DNA from: a virus
Length of the DNA stretch: 49,873 bases
Virus record (IMG/VR): IMGVR_UViG_3300046660_000372
Location: 1 to 49,873 of that record
Direction: 5' to 3' (one strand)
Part shown: piece by piece, positions 8,740 through 14,518 of the stretch
How the letters are laid out: each line of letters begins with the position of its first letter
Position numbering within the stretch: position 1 is the first letter of the stretch
Position numbers and translations under genes: made by a program
Notes under the pieces: model-generated
What the model was told of the DNA's origin: nothing
The model's database searches: none
The model's input: the letters and a program-made list of their open reading frames with translations, nothing else

Positions 8740-9258
8740 ATGGACGAACAAATAAAAGCCAAGGTGATAATCGAACTCAAACGCGCCGGCTTCCCACATG
8801 TTGAAGTAAAGACCAGCCTACAGTACATGTATTATACTTGCGTGTTGAATGGGATCTGGACTGCTAAAACCCAAGGGTATGATACCTTCCTGGCATCTAC
8901 GCAGATGGGTTCTAAGCTTTTGGCCATAGTGAAAAAACTATACGAAAGCGCAATCCTGCCAAAAGTTTCGGATATAAAAAACGGGGACTTCTTTTATCTG
9001 GCTGGTGGCCATTGTAATTACCCCTGCCTGGTAGTAACCGTAGGAGAAAAAGCGATAAGGGTGGACGTTTCCCAGGATAGCTTAGGGGGTAATATTTCAC
9101 CCATCGTATACACTCATACCACCTGGTTACCGAAATCTGGACTACAATACGATGCCCGCGGCGAATTGGCTATGAAGCCCTGGTTTAAACGTCGCTTTGA
9201 TGCAACATCGCCAATAAGAAAATATTACGAGAGAGAAGGTAAGAAAGTATTTATTTAA
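8740..9258 (+). CDS. Hypothetical protein, separate transcription unit
   Basis: 172 residues, soluble, with no signal peptide or membrane segment. The N-terminal half is helical and lysine-rich (MDEQIKAKVIIELKRAGF). The C-terminal half is beta-rich and contains YLAGGHCNYPCLVV with two cysteines and a histidine. It lies 39 bases after a strong terminator, so it likely has its own promoter and may be expressed outside the lytic programme. I recognise no family. Confidence 0.65.
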   Translation: MDEQIKAKVIIELKRAGFPHVEVKTSLQYMYYTCVLNGIWTAKTQGYDTFLASTQMGSKLLAIVKKLYESAILPKVSDIKNGDFFYLAGGHCNYPCLVVTVGEKAIRVDVSQDSLGGNISPIVYTHTTWLPKSGLQYDARGELAMKPWFKRRFDATSPIRKYYEREGKKVFI

Positions 9259-9285
9259 TAGGGCATAGCCCACAAAGCAAAGCAG

Positions 9286-9444
9286 ATGAAAACAATGGTT
9301 TTAATTGCCGCCCTGGCCGCGGCGTCCTGCGGTAAAACCGTCCACCGGCCGCATCTTAAACCTGTTGATCCCTCAATCGTAAGATGGGGTGGCGATAGCT
9401 TCCCTTATATTGGAAATCCTGCGCACGGGGTCTTAAACCAGTGA
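9286..9444 (+). CDS. 52-residue lipoprotein (small gene)
   Basis: ATG at 9286, TGA at 9442-9444. The protein begins MKTMVLIAALAAASCGK, a short lipoprotein signal with Cys15 after Ala-Ala-Ser. The mature part is only 37 residues and rich in Pro, His and Gly. It follows the 8740 gene by 27 bases and is probably transcribed with it. A mature peptide this short on a lipid anchor recalls outer-membrane lysis lipoproteins (Rz1-type) or small superinfection-exclusion lipoproteins, but nothing in the sequence decides between them. Confidence 0.6.
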   Translation: MKTMVLIAALAAASCGKTVHRPHLKPVDPSIVRWGGDSFPYIGNPAHGVLNQ

Positions 9445-9447
9445 CGC

Positions 9448-9485
9448 AAAAAAAATGCCTCCCCCTGTCACAACAGGGAGAGGCA
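9448..9485 (-). terminator. Terminator for leftward transcription
   Basis: Arms 9456-9467 (TGCCTCCCCCTG) and 9474-9485 (CAGGGAGAGGCA) pair with one mismatch around a six-base loop. The eight A residues at 9448-9455 become a U run only on the minus strand, so this should stop leftward transcripts. The nearest leftward gene is the regulator at 10432-10710. Such a transcript would run antisense through 9735-10413. Confidence 0.65.
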
Positions 9486-9634
9486 CGCGGCAGACAATCC
9501 CCTTGCCCATTAAAGGGAGAATTGAACGGCCTATGATTGCTAAAAAAAACCAAAACAACTGCCCCATTCAGAACCTTAACCTAGTTATCGTATGGTTAGA
9601 ATGTGAATATATAGTTAAATAATGATAAAATAAA

Positions 9635-9708
9635 TGTCAGCAGCTGACGTATAATAACGCAGTGTTTGACGGTTTATCCGTAAATAGCTGACAGCTTTGC
9701 CGTCTGAC
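9635..9708. promoter_or_regulatory. Operator-like CTGAC repeats upstream of the first twin regulator
   Basis: GTCAGCAGCTGAC at 9636-9648 is a palindrome apart from its central base. Further CTGAC half-sites follow at 9688-9692 (within AGCTGACAGCT, 9686-9696) and 9704-9708. They sit 30-100 bases before the start of the regulator at 9735. This fits autoregulation or control by a neighbouring HTH protein; the binder is unknown. The rest of the 290-base gap from 9445 to 9734 holds the leftward terminator and AT-rich DNA, and I see no gene in it. Confidence 0.45.
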
Positions 9709-9722
9709 TAAGACTTTGCCCC

Positions 9723-9730
9723 TTTCTTTG
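9723..9730 (+). promoter_or_regulatory. Probable promoter element (TTTCTTTG) placed for a near-leaderless transcript
   Basis: TTTCTTTG ends four bases before the ATG at 9735. The Bacteroidota -7 element is TAnnTTTG, so transcription would start at or close to the start codon. The other twin regulator has the same TTTCTTTG at the same distance from its ATG (10722-10715 on the minus strand). The match to the consensus is partial because the leading TA is missing. Confidence 0.35.
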
Positions 9731-9734
9731 CGAA

Positions 9735-10022
9735 ATGGCGAAGGATAAACGATATAATACTGTAAAAAATTTAATTTCAGGGGGCTATATAAAAACCTTT
9801 AGGGAAATACTGGACACGGTCCCAAAGACAACCATTGCAAAAGATTTAGGGATGCACCATCAAACCTTTAAAAAGCTTCTAACCCACCCCGAACGGTTCA
9901 CGTTTAAAGACGCCTTCCGCATCGCTGCCATTATTGACGTAGAGGAAACCAAAATACTAGATTTGATCTACCAGCAATGCGCTACAGACAGGAAGTCAAA
10001 ACGCAAAAAATCAGTAAAATAG
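9735..10022 (+). CDS. HTH regulator, twin of the 10432-10710 gene
   Basis: 95 residues. The central part (FREILDTVPKTTIAKDLGMH, then HQTFKKLLTHPERF) looks like a lambda-repressor-type helix-turn-helix. The C-terminus is strongly basic (RKSKRKKSVK). It aligns over its whole length with the minus-strand protein at 10432-10710: both share a G-Y-x(3)-K start, a FR-[EQ]-I block, [KR]-T-x-[IV]-A-[KE]-DLG-[MI]-H, and an L-x-L-[IV]-Y-x-Q end. The two are clearly paralogues. It probably acts as a DNA-binding control protein. Which switch it controls is unknown. Confidence 0.7.
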   Translation: MAKDKRYNTVKNLISGGYIKTFREILDTVPKTTIAKDLGMHHQTFKKLLTHPERFTFKDAFRIAAIIDVEETKILDLIYQQCATDRKSKRKKSVK

Positions 10023-10131
10023 GCCGATATTACCCCCTGGGGAACCCGCTAATTGTATGACTGGCCATACCTTCAGAAAGAGACACTTTTCCTGGGGTTG
10101 TTGGAGAAAACGGGAATCCTAATCTTTGGGC

Positions 10132-10413
10132 ATGAAAAAACGTAGAAAAGGCCAGAATTTTAAGGCAAAAAAACAAACCGCCGCTCAAACTGCAAAGCTT
10201 TTGGAGGCGACCGGCAAGCTTATCAAAGCAAAAAGGGACCGGCTCACATCCATAGATAAATTTTCGTATGAAATAAACTTGTCCCGCTCAAACCTTAACA
10301 AGATAGAGGCCGGCGGGGATATGCTACTGAGCACATTCCTAAAAGTGAATTATGGCTTAGATACCACGCCAGAAGCGTTTTTTAAAGCCCTCAAAAAAAA
10401 TATGAATCATTAG
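10132..10413 (+). CDS. XRE-family HTH protein
   Basis: 93 residues from the ATG at 10132 (a TTG two codons upstream is less likely). The N-terminal 25 residues are very basic (MKKRRKGQNFKAKKQ). Residues 45-90 carry a helix-turn-helix of the XRE/Cro type: ISIDKFSYEINLSRSNL is close to the pattern, the recognition helix is near SRSNLNKIE, and it continues EAGGDMLLSTFLKVNYGLD. It lies between the twin regulators in a cluster of three small DNA-binding genes. Its target is unknown. Confidence 0.65.
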   Translation: MKKRRKGQNFKAKKQTAAQTAKLLEATGKLIKAKRDRLTSIDKFSYEINLSRSNLNKIEAGGDMLLSTFLKVNYGLDTTPEAFFKALKKNMNH

Positions 10414-10431
10414 AAAGTACAAGCCAGCAAC

Positions 10432-10710
10432 CTACTTCTTTCGTTTAGCCTTTTTATCTGCTTCATGCTGGGCGTAGACCAGCTGCAGCACTGTCTGATC
10501 ATCCACGCCAATCAGGTCGGCCAGGGTAAAGAGGTGTTTTAGGGCAAATTCATCCACTTTTTCTACCATAGTTTTAAACAGGCGGTAATGTATCCCCAGG
10601 TCCTCAGCTACTTTTGTCCTGTTGACATGGCGAAAGATTTGCCGGAATTCAGTGATATTGCCGGCATCTATTAGAATTTTTAATGCTTCGTAGCCGCTGC
10701 CCTTTGCCAT
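10432..10710 (-). CDS. HTH regulator, twin of the 9735-10022 gene
   Basis: 92 residues on the minus strand, convergent with the XRE gene at 10132. Its sequence parallels the 9735 protein: FRQIFRHVNRTKVAEDLGIH gives the HTH, and the basic C-terminus reads ADKKAKRKK. An opposing pair of related regulators resembles a bistable switch, though the two genes face each other instead of diverging. The upstream region has the same TTTCTTTG-to-ATG spacing as the twin, and a 22-base inverted repeat at 10769-10790. Confidence 0.7.
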   Translation of the reverse strand: MAKGSGYEALKILIDAGNITEFRQIFRHVNRTKVAEDLGIHYRLFKTMVEKVDEFALKHLFTLADLIGVDDQTVLQLVYAQHEADKKAKRKK

Positions 10711-10714
10711 AACT

Positions 10715-10722
10715 CAAAGAAA
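10715..10722 (-). promoter_or_regulatory. Probable promoter element of the minus-strand twin regulator
   Basis: On the minus strand this reads TTTCTTTG and ends four bases before the ATG at 10710, exactly as at 9723-9730. The repeated arrangement supports near-leaderless transcripts for both twins. A TAC precedes the element, slightly improving the fit to the Bacteroidota -7 box. Confidence 0.35.
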
Positions 10723-10768
10723 AGTACAAAAGCAAAGACATTCACTATAAAATACTGGCATTCAATGA

Positions 10769-10790
10769 AAATTGTAAAATATTACAATTT
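10769..10790. promoter_or_regulatory. Perfect inverted repeat, likely operator
   Basis: Nine-base arms AAATTGTAA (10769-10777) and TTACAATTT (10782-10790) surround four bases. The right arm overlaps the possible -33 box of the rightward promoter at 10793-10823, and the site is about 60 bases upstream of the minus-strand regulator. A regulator bound here could act on both directions. The 255-base gap 10711-10965 otherwise holds the promoter and leader described below. Confidence 0.5.
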
Positions 10791-10792
10791 GG

Positions 10793-10823
10793 ATTGCATA
10801 AACGTATAATTTCTTTACTTTTG
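10793..10823 (+). promoter_or_regulatory. Bacteroidota-type promoter (-33 ATTG, -7 TACTTTTG)
   Basis: TACTTTTG at 10816-10823 matches TAnnTTTG fully. ATTG at 10793-10796 lies 19 bases upstream, the usual spacing. Transcription would start near 10829-10831 and give a leader of about 135 bases before the small ORF at 10966. Confidence 0.55.
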
Positions 10824-10930
10824 TTGTCCGTCAAGTATTACAGCGATCCAAGGCGCGATCGCCGTATAGTCCGATCAATCGGTAATTTTCACTTTTCGGT
10901 TAAGACTTTGATTAAGTTAGCACAGGAGTG

Positions 10931-10959
10931 AATCCCGGCCCCCTAAAGGGTCCGGGATT
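10931..10959 (+). ncRNA. Strong hairpin in the 5' leader of a tiny gene (possible regulatory RNA)
   Basis: AATCCCGG (10931-10938) pairs with CCGGGATT (10952-10959), and an inner CCC/GGG closes a TAAA loop. Only a short T run follows, so termination would be weak. The hairpin ends seven bases before the ATG at 10966, placing it across the ribosome entry region. The upstream leader (about 10830-10930) has further short complementary stretches such as GGCGCGATCGCC and CCGATCAATCGG. Either an attenuated leader or a free small RNA is possible. Confidence 0.4.
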
Positions 10960-10965
10960 TCGTAT

Positions 10966-11070
10966 ATGGAAATAATTACGTTTTTCTTACTTCCAATTGC
11001 AGGCCTGGGGCTGGTAATTTACCAGCTGGTGCAGTATGATAAGGAAAGGGTGAGGGATAAAAAAAGTTAG
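10966..11070 (+). CDS. 34-residue single-pass membrane peptide
   Basis: ATG at 10966, TAG at 11068-11070. The peptide starts MEIITFFLLPIAGLGLVIYQ and ends in a charged tail (YDKERVRDKKS). It has one membrane segment with a positive cytoplasmic side. A good promoter and a hairpin leader precede it. Candidate roles are a toxin-like peptide, a lysis-timing peptide or an exclusion peptide. Its position near attP means it could be expressed from the prophage. Nothing more specific is visible. Confidence 0.45.
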   Translation: MEIITFFLLPIAGLGLVIYQLVQYDKERVRDKKS

Positions 11071-11133
11071 ATAATTGTAAGCTTGTTTTAATAATAGCCC
11101 GTAACTTACTCTAAGTCAAGATGATATAATATA

Positions 11134-11156
11134 GGTTCAAATCCGCTCGGGACCTC
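11134..11156 (+). other. attP: Candidate attP core: 3' end of a tRNA gene (tRNA-Cys-like)
   Basis: The segment begins GGTTCAAATCC, a standard tRNA T-arm and T-loop, and runs on through CGCTCGGGACCTC, which would supply an acceptor 3' strand and a T discriminator. U73 is typical of tRNA-Cys. The bases before it do not complete a T stem, so this is only the last part of a tRNA, as expected for an attachment site that restores the host tRNA after integration. The integrase starts 113 bases downstream. The core's exact edges and the tRNA identity are inference. Confidence 0.6.
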
Positions 11157-11180
11157 GGAAACAAACAGGGATTCCCCCAA

Positions 11181-11204
11181 ACCCGCCCCAGTGGCGGGTT
11201 TTTT
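11181..11204 (+). terminator. Rho-independent terminator next to the candidate attP
   Basis: ACCCGCC (11181-11187) and GGCGGGT (11193-11199) form the stem, followed by TTTTTT to 11204. After integration it would sit just downstream of the restored tRNA and end its transcript. In the phage it shields the integrase from upstream transcription. Confidence 0.8.
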
Positions 11205-11264
11205 GTGCGCAAGTGTGCGTAACAATGCTTAATTAAGCCTATTTTGTGTTAGAAATGTGTTAGA
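11204..11264 (+). repeat. Two pairs of short direct repeats before the integrase
   Basis: TGTGCG occurs at 11204-11209 and 11214-11219 (period 10). TGTGTTAGA occurs at 11245-11253 and 11256-11264 (period 11). Near-helical-period direct repeats between an attP core and an integrase gene are what integrase arm-type sites or a small activator/repressor site look like. With the terminator these fill the 199-base gap 11071-11269, and no gene is visible in it. Confidence 0.4.
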
Positions 11265-11269
11265 CGACT

Positions 11270-12409
11270 ATGGCTAATAAAATTAAGTTGATTCATTGGA
11301 CCTATGACCCGGATCCGTTTGGCAACATGCCTATCTATCTGAAAATGCGGGTAAATGGCAAAACGAAGTATAAAAGCACTGGGTACTATATCCCCGAAAA
11401 GGCCTGGGATGCCAAAAATCAACGTGTAAAGGATTCCTACCCCCTGGCGGAAGATATTAATACGTCTATCCTGGACACCAAGGCCAGCGCCTTGAAAAAA
11501 ATAGTAGGCGACCAGGTGCGCGGGGTTGAATCCACGGCGACACAAGTAAAGCAAACCTTTGATAAGCCCCGGAACGATATTTTTGTTTTTACCGATGGCT
11601 GGATCGAAACAGTGAGAAATAAAAGGGCTGAAGGGACCGTGGACAATTACGTGAAACACTTAAATAAGTTGGAGCTATTCAATGGCAGCCGGCAGCTGAA
11701 TTTTGAAGATATAACAAAGGAATTCCTATCCAGGTATGAGAACTGGATGGCGGAAACCATAGAGGGAAATTACATTCATGCAATCTGGAAGACTTTAAGG
11801 ACTTTTTTTAATGCTGCAATATTAGACGGGGTAACAACTCACTACCCTTTTGCCACTTACGAAAATCCTGTATACGAGGCCCCGGATAAGGATTATTTAA
11901 CTCTACAGGAACTGGATATTTTCGAAAAATACCTTGACACCTGGGTTCTGGCGCCAATATTCAAAGAGGCTGGCATTTACCTTTTGCTGGGCTGCTATAC
12001 CGGTTTACGGGTAAGCGACTGGCGAAAATTCGATCTTAAAAAGAATATTTCCAACGGCCGTATTTTTTTAAGAGCGCAAAAAAACGGGGAGCGGGTCACG
12101 ATGCAGGTAAACGCCCCGTTTGCCCGCAATATGAAGCGCATGGAATATTTTTCGTATGAAATAGCCGAACAAACTTTAAATGAAAAAGCCCGGATGCTGA
12201 TTGCCGCAGCGGGCATAGATAAGTATGTATCGAGCCATACCGGCCGGCACACCTTCGCTATTACCTTGTGCGCGGAGCTTGGTATATCATGTGAAACCTG
12301 CGCCGAACTGATGGGCATAACTGTAAAGACCTGCGCGGAAAACTATTATGTGGTTACCAACAGGAAGATAGACCGGGAAACATCGGCCGCCTGGGTGGAA
12401 TTAGTGTGA
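11270..12409 (+). CDS. int: Tyrosine-recombinase integrase
   Basis: 379 residues, full length for the Bacteroidota phage/ICE integrases. The N-terminal 95 or so residues form an arm-binding domain (IYLKMRVNGKTKYKSTGYYI). Residues about 110-200 are a core-binding SAM-like domain (WIETVRNKRAEGTVDNYVKH). The catalytic domain has Arg247 in CYTGLRVSDW, His323 and Arg326 in SSHTGRHTF, and the likely nucleophile Tyr360 in ENYYVVTNRK. It should recombine attP with a host tRNA gene and, with an excisionase, reverse the reaction. The terminator and repeats upstream suggest its own promoter. Confidence 0.93.
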   Translation: MANKIKLIHWTYDPDPFGNMPIYLKMRVNGKTKYKSTGYYIPEKAWDAKNQRVKDSYPLAEDINTSILDTKASALKKIVGDQVRGVESTATQVKQTFDKPRNDIFVFTDGWIETVRNKRAEGTVDNYVKHLNKLELFNGSRQLNFEDITKEFLSRYENWMAETIEGNYIHAIWKTLRTFFNAAILDGVTTHYPFATYENPVYEAPDKDYLTLQELDIFEKYLDTWVLAPIFKEAGIYLLLGCYTGLRVSDWRKFDLKKNISNGRIFLRAQKNGERVTMQVNAPFARNMKRMEYFSYEIAEQTLNEKARMLIAAAGIDKYVSSHTGRHTFAITLCAELGISCETCAELMGITVKTCAENYYVVTNRKIDRETSAAWVELV

Positions 12410-12721
12410 TATTGAAACTTCGTTTACCCCATCCCCTTTGTACCATACGTCCGCCCAGGACAAGTGTGCCCGCACGTCCGCTTCATCGAAGTAGTAGGCT
12501 TTAAACTCCGCACAAGCGGGCCGCTGATGGCGAATACTATCGCTGATGTATATGAGCCCTGCAGAATCTATTCGGGCTGGGGTATATATTCTTACTTCGC
12601 AGACTGCATCTTCTTTTATCTCATACATGTATGCCTTACCCCCGCAGCTGTTTAGCGAAATAATCACAAATGCAATGAAGGGCGCCGCAATTGCCAGAAC
12701 TACATACAAAACTTTTTTCAT
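12401..12721 (-). CDS. Lipoprotein convergent with the integrase (possible lysogenic-conversion gene)
   Basis: 106 residues on the minus strand; its end overlaps the integrase end by nine bases. A strongly hydrophobic N-terminus (VLYVVLAIAAPFIAFVIISL) leads to SLNSC with Cys26, a plausible lipobox. The mature part is polar with conserved-looking aromatic residues (AYYFDEADVRAHLSWADVWY). Opposite orientation to the late genes and a place beside attP are typical of genes expressed by the prophage, for example superinfection exclusion. No family is recognised. Confidence 0.6.
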   Translation of the reverse strand: MKKVLYVVLAIAAPFIAFVIISLNSCGGKAYMYEIKEDAVCEVRIYTPARIDSAGLIYISDSIRHQRPACAEFKAYYFDEADVRAHLSWADVWYKGDGVNEVSISH

Positions 12722-12931
12722 AAAACGACTTTAACAAATCGGGGAATTGATTCGGGTCACACCAAGTAAGTAAAACCACTTAGAGTGAATATATAAAGTA
12801 TTGCCTATTAAAGCTACAATGTACATTTACCGGCACGGTTGATCGCTGACCTTTTATACTTGATACTTTGACGGAAATCAATGTTTGTAAACCCCAAAAA
12901 ACCGTATCGCACATGCATCCTAACCCCTGCC

Positions 12932-13411
12932 CTAATTGCTTCCGGCAATGTCCGTTTTTGAAAGAGAAGCATAGTTTTCGGCTAAGCGCTTGTTTATTCC
13001 TTCCAAAATCTTTTCCTCCGCAGCCCCGTTCCCCTTCGCCTGCATCTTTGCCAATTCTTGCAAAGTCGTCTTGCCTTGGGCTTGAATTAGCCGGGTTGTT
13101 ATTATCAGTTGCTCTAAACTAAAGCCTATACCCTTTTCCAGGGTTTTGTTATGGCTTTCCAATAGGTCAACGTACTTTTTGAAGCTATCTTCATCCAGCT
13201 TACCACCTTCACCCCTGCCGGCACCGGCGGGGGTTTGTTTTTTTATATATGCTTCCAATGATTTTTGATCGTCTGCTTTTGGCTTCGTATTGTCCCGGTA
13301 CCAGGCACGAATACGATCGGCTGGGATGCCTGTCCCTGCTGCAACTGCGGGGATTTTAACCCGCTTAGAATCTAGCAATTCTTTAAGTTGTTCTTTGACT
13401 TCCTTTTTCAT
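12932..13411 (-). CDS. CI-like repressor: N-terminal HTH with C-terminal coiled coil
   Basis: 159 residues, divergent from the early genes at 13517. Residues 1-50 hold a helix-turn-helix (VKIPAVAAGTGIPADRIRAW, then YRDNTKPKADDQKSLEAY), followed by a Gly/Pro linker (TPAGAGRGEGGK). Residues 75-150 are helical with heptads and probably form the oligomer. There is no LexA/S24 autoprotease domain, so induction would not follow the classical RecA-stimulated self-cleavage route. The paired palindromes at 13439-13473 and the one at 13416-13428 are the natural binding sites. The 210-base gap to the left (12722-12931) contains no convincing gene. Confidence 0.7.
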   Translation of the reverse strand: MKKEVKEQLKELLDSKRVKIPAVAAGTGIPADRIRAWYRDNTKPKADDQKSLEAYIKKQTPAGAGRGEGGKLDEDSFKKYVDLLESHNKTLEKGIGFSLEQLIITTRLIQAQGKTTLQELAKMQAKGNGAAEEKILEGINKRLAENYASLSKTDIAGSN

Positions 13412-13415
13412 AATT

Positions 13416-13428
13416 GCAACATTGTTGC
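13416..13428. promoter_or_regulatory. Perfect palindrome just before the repressor start
   Basis: GCAACATTGTTGC is a perfect palindrome around its central base and ends five bases upstream of the repressor ATG (minus strand, 13411). It differs in sequence from the TGAAG-type sites next to it, so a second factor (perhaps the 13517 protein) may bind here, or it may form a hairpin over the start of the repressor mRNA. Confidence 0.5.
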
Positions 13429-13438
13429 GTTAATAAAT

Positions 13439-13473
13439 TGAAGATTACTTCATTTTTATTGAAGAAATCTTCA
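13439..13473. promoter_or_regulatory. Paired operators TGAAG-N4-CTTCA in the immunity region
   Basis: TGAAGATTACTTCA (13439-13452) and TGAAGAAATCTTCA (13460-13473) share five-base arms and a four-base spacer. Their centres are 21 bases apart, two helical turns, so dimers would bind on the same DNA face. A further half-site ACTTCA follows at 13476-13481. They lie between the divergent repressor and cro-like genes, the classical operator place. The same motif recurs at 27243-27256. Confidence 0.7.
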
Positions 13474-13516
13474 TTACTTCACATTCACACCGCAAGCGAT
13501 ACACAAATGTAATACA

Positions 13517-13738
13517 ATGGCGACACAAACGCAATACCGGAAGCTGGTAGAATTGAAGAAAGGTGAATCTAAAACCCTGGCAGAAGCCTTCCGCCTGCGG
13601 GGGACTAAAGCTGAGTTTGAGCGGGTTACAGCCATCCCGGCCAATACCCTAAACCGGGTATTAAGAAACGGTTATGGTGAAGAAAGGGTGATTTCACGGG
13701 TCCGTCAATTTGTAAATACTGCCGCATGCCCAGTATAG
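13517..13738 (+). CDS. Small Cro-like or early regulatory protein
   Basis: 73 residues. Residues 35-65 (FERVTAIPANTLNRVLRNGY, then GEERVISRVRQF) resemble an HTH of phage Cro/antirepressor type. It is the first gene rightward of the operators and diverges from the repressor, the usual cro position. The start ATGGCGACACAA lies 36 bases after the last operator half-site. Its family is not named with certainty. Confidence 0.6.
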   Translation: MATQTQYRKLVELKKGESKTLAEAFRLRGTKAEFERVTAIPANTLNRVLRNGYGEERVISRVRQFVNTAACPV

Positions 13739-13980
13739 ACCTGGCCACCCTAGACCGAAAGATAGACCGGCTTACCCGTCTGATCGAGGCCCAGCGCCCG
13801 AAGGCGAAAACATGGGTGAAGGTTTCTGTTATTCAGGAATTGACAGGCTGGGAAGGGTCTTCTAAAATGCGTTGGGCGCGGGAAAACGGACTTGTACAAG
13901 CTGAAAAAACAGCCGATGGCTTCATGTACCAACTGGAAAGCTTAAACCCTCTTTTTATAATCAAAAAATCCCAGGCATGA
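13726..13980 (+). CDS. Excisionase-like winged HTH protein
   Basis: 84 residues, overlapping the previous gene by 13 bases. The N-terminus is a short coiled coil (DLATLDRKIDRLTRLIEAQ). Residues 30-70 (WVKVSVIQELTGWEGSSKMR, then WARENGLV) match the pattern of the short HTH proteins in Bacteroidota mobile elements that act as excisionases or transcription factors. In this place it could direct excision or activate early genes. Confidence 0.6.
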   Translation: MPSIDLATLDRKIDRLTRLIEAQRPKAKTWVKVSVIQELTGWEGSSKMRWARENGLVQAEKTADGFMYQLESLNPLFIIKKSQA

Positions 13981-14114
13981 CCCTACTGCTATTATTTATC
14001 GGCTTTGGCTCTACTTCGGTTATTGCTACCGTGTGGTTTTACTTCGACACAAAAGCCGGCTTGAAAAAGTACCCAAATTTTTATAGCGATTACCATAATA
14101 CAACAAAGAAATGA
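13977..14114 (+). CDS. 45-residue membrane protein
   Basis: The ATG at 13977 overlaps the previous stop (ATGA). The sequence starts MTLLLLFIGFGSTSVIATVW, one membrane segment, then a polar tail ending YHNTTKK. The overlap on both sides (the next ATG at 14111 overlaps its stop) is good evidence of coupled translation. Function unknown. Confidence 0.55.
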   Translation: MTLLLLFIGFGSTSVIATVWFYFDTKAGLKKYPNFYSDYHNTTKK

Positions 14115-14236
14115 AATCATTAGATCGCATAGCACTCGCGCGCATTAACGCTCTTAGGCAATTCGCGGCCCCGTTGCCGCGTAAGCGTAAAACGCAGAAG
14201 CGGGCTAAACGATCAAACGGCCGCCCGCAGGTATAG
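14111..14236 (+). CDS. 41-residue basic protein
   Basis: ATG at 14111 overlaps the previous TGA. The product (MKSLDRIALARINALRQFAA, then a tail with about ten Arg/Lys in twenty residues) is highly basic and may bind nucleic acid. Its last codons lie inside the left arm of the terminator at 14216-14262. Confidence 0.5.
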   Translation: MKSLDRIALARINALRQFAAPLPRKRKTQKRAKRSNGRPQV

Positions 14237-14262
14237 GACAGTGTGTAACGGCGGCCGTTTTT
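14216..14262 (+). terminator. Terminator overlapping the end of the first early operon
   Basis: AACGGCCGCC (14216-14225) pairs perfectly with GGCGGCCGTT (14250-14259), then TTTTT to 14262. The loop is long (24 bases). It separates the regulatory early genes from the RecT operon and would be an obvious target for antitermination. Confidence 0.65.
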
Positions 14263-14416
14263 AAAGTTCTTATAAAGAATCTTCATAGGGTTGGGAGTAT
14301 AAATGGAAAAACACCGGCCGCGCCATTCCTGGCGGGGCCTTCTTTAGAGTTAAAACAAAATCAATATATGAAAAAGTAAACAAGCTGGCTACAAGCCACG
14401 CACCCCCGACAATCAA

Positions 14417-14490
14417 CAGCGTCCCGGTATAAAATTCAAAAACAAAAAACAAGAACGGGTTAGGAATTTTTGCTGGTGGCCGGGACGCTG
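14417..14490 (+). promoter_or_regulatory. Long-range inverted repeat in the recT leader
   Basis: CAGCGTCCCGG (14417-14427) and CCGGGACGCTG (14480-14490) are perfect 11-base complements 52 bases apart. The right arm is followed by ATTTT and ends 28 bases before the RecT start. This could be a folded leader or a conditional terminator. The 282-base gap 14237-14518 otherwise holds the terminator above and AT-rich DNA. A minus-strand ORF here is discussed under rejected items. Confidence 0.45.
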
Positions 14491-14518
14491 ATTTTAACCT
14501 TACCAATACCTTTTTAAA

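Noticed and set aside
11134-11156. Complete tRNA gene
   Set aside because: Only the T-arm and acceptor 3' part are present; no D-arm or anticodon arm is found upstream, so it is an attachment-site fragment.
12868-13122. 84-residue plus-strand ORF near a TACTTTG box at 12860
   Set aside because: Most of it is opposite the repressor gene and is a Pro/Ser/Leu-rich low-complexity frame. The promoter-like box upstream may be real, but no product can be supported.
13439-13481. Short CRISPR-like array in the repressor region
   Set aside because: The repeated units are 14-bp palindromes with no spacer pattern, which fits operators.
14270-14506. 78-residue minus-strand hydrophobic ORF in the recT leader
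   Set aside because: It has a possible membrane segment, but it overlaps the long inverted repeat, runs against all neighbours and has no visible promoter. Kept only as a remote possibility.
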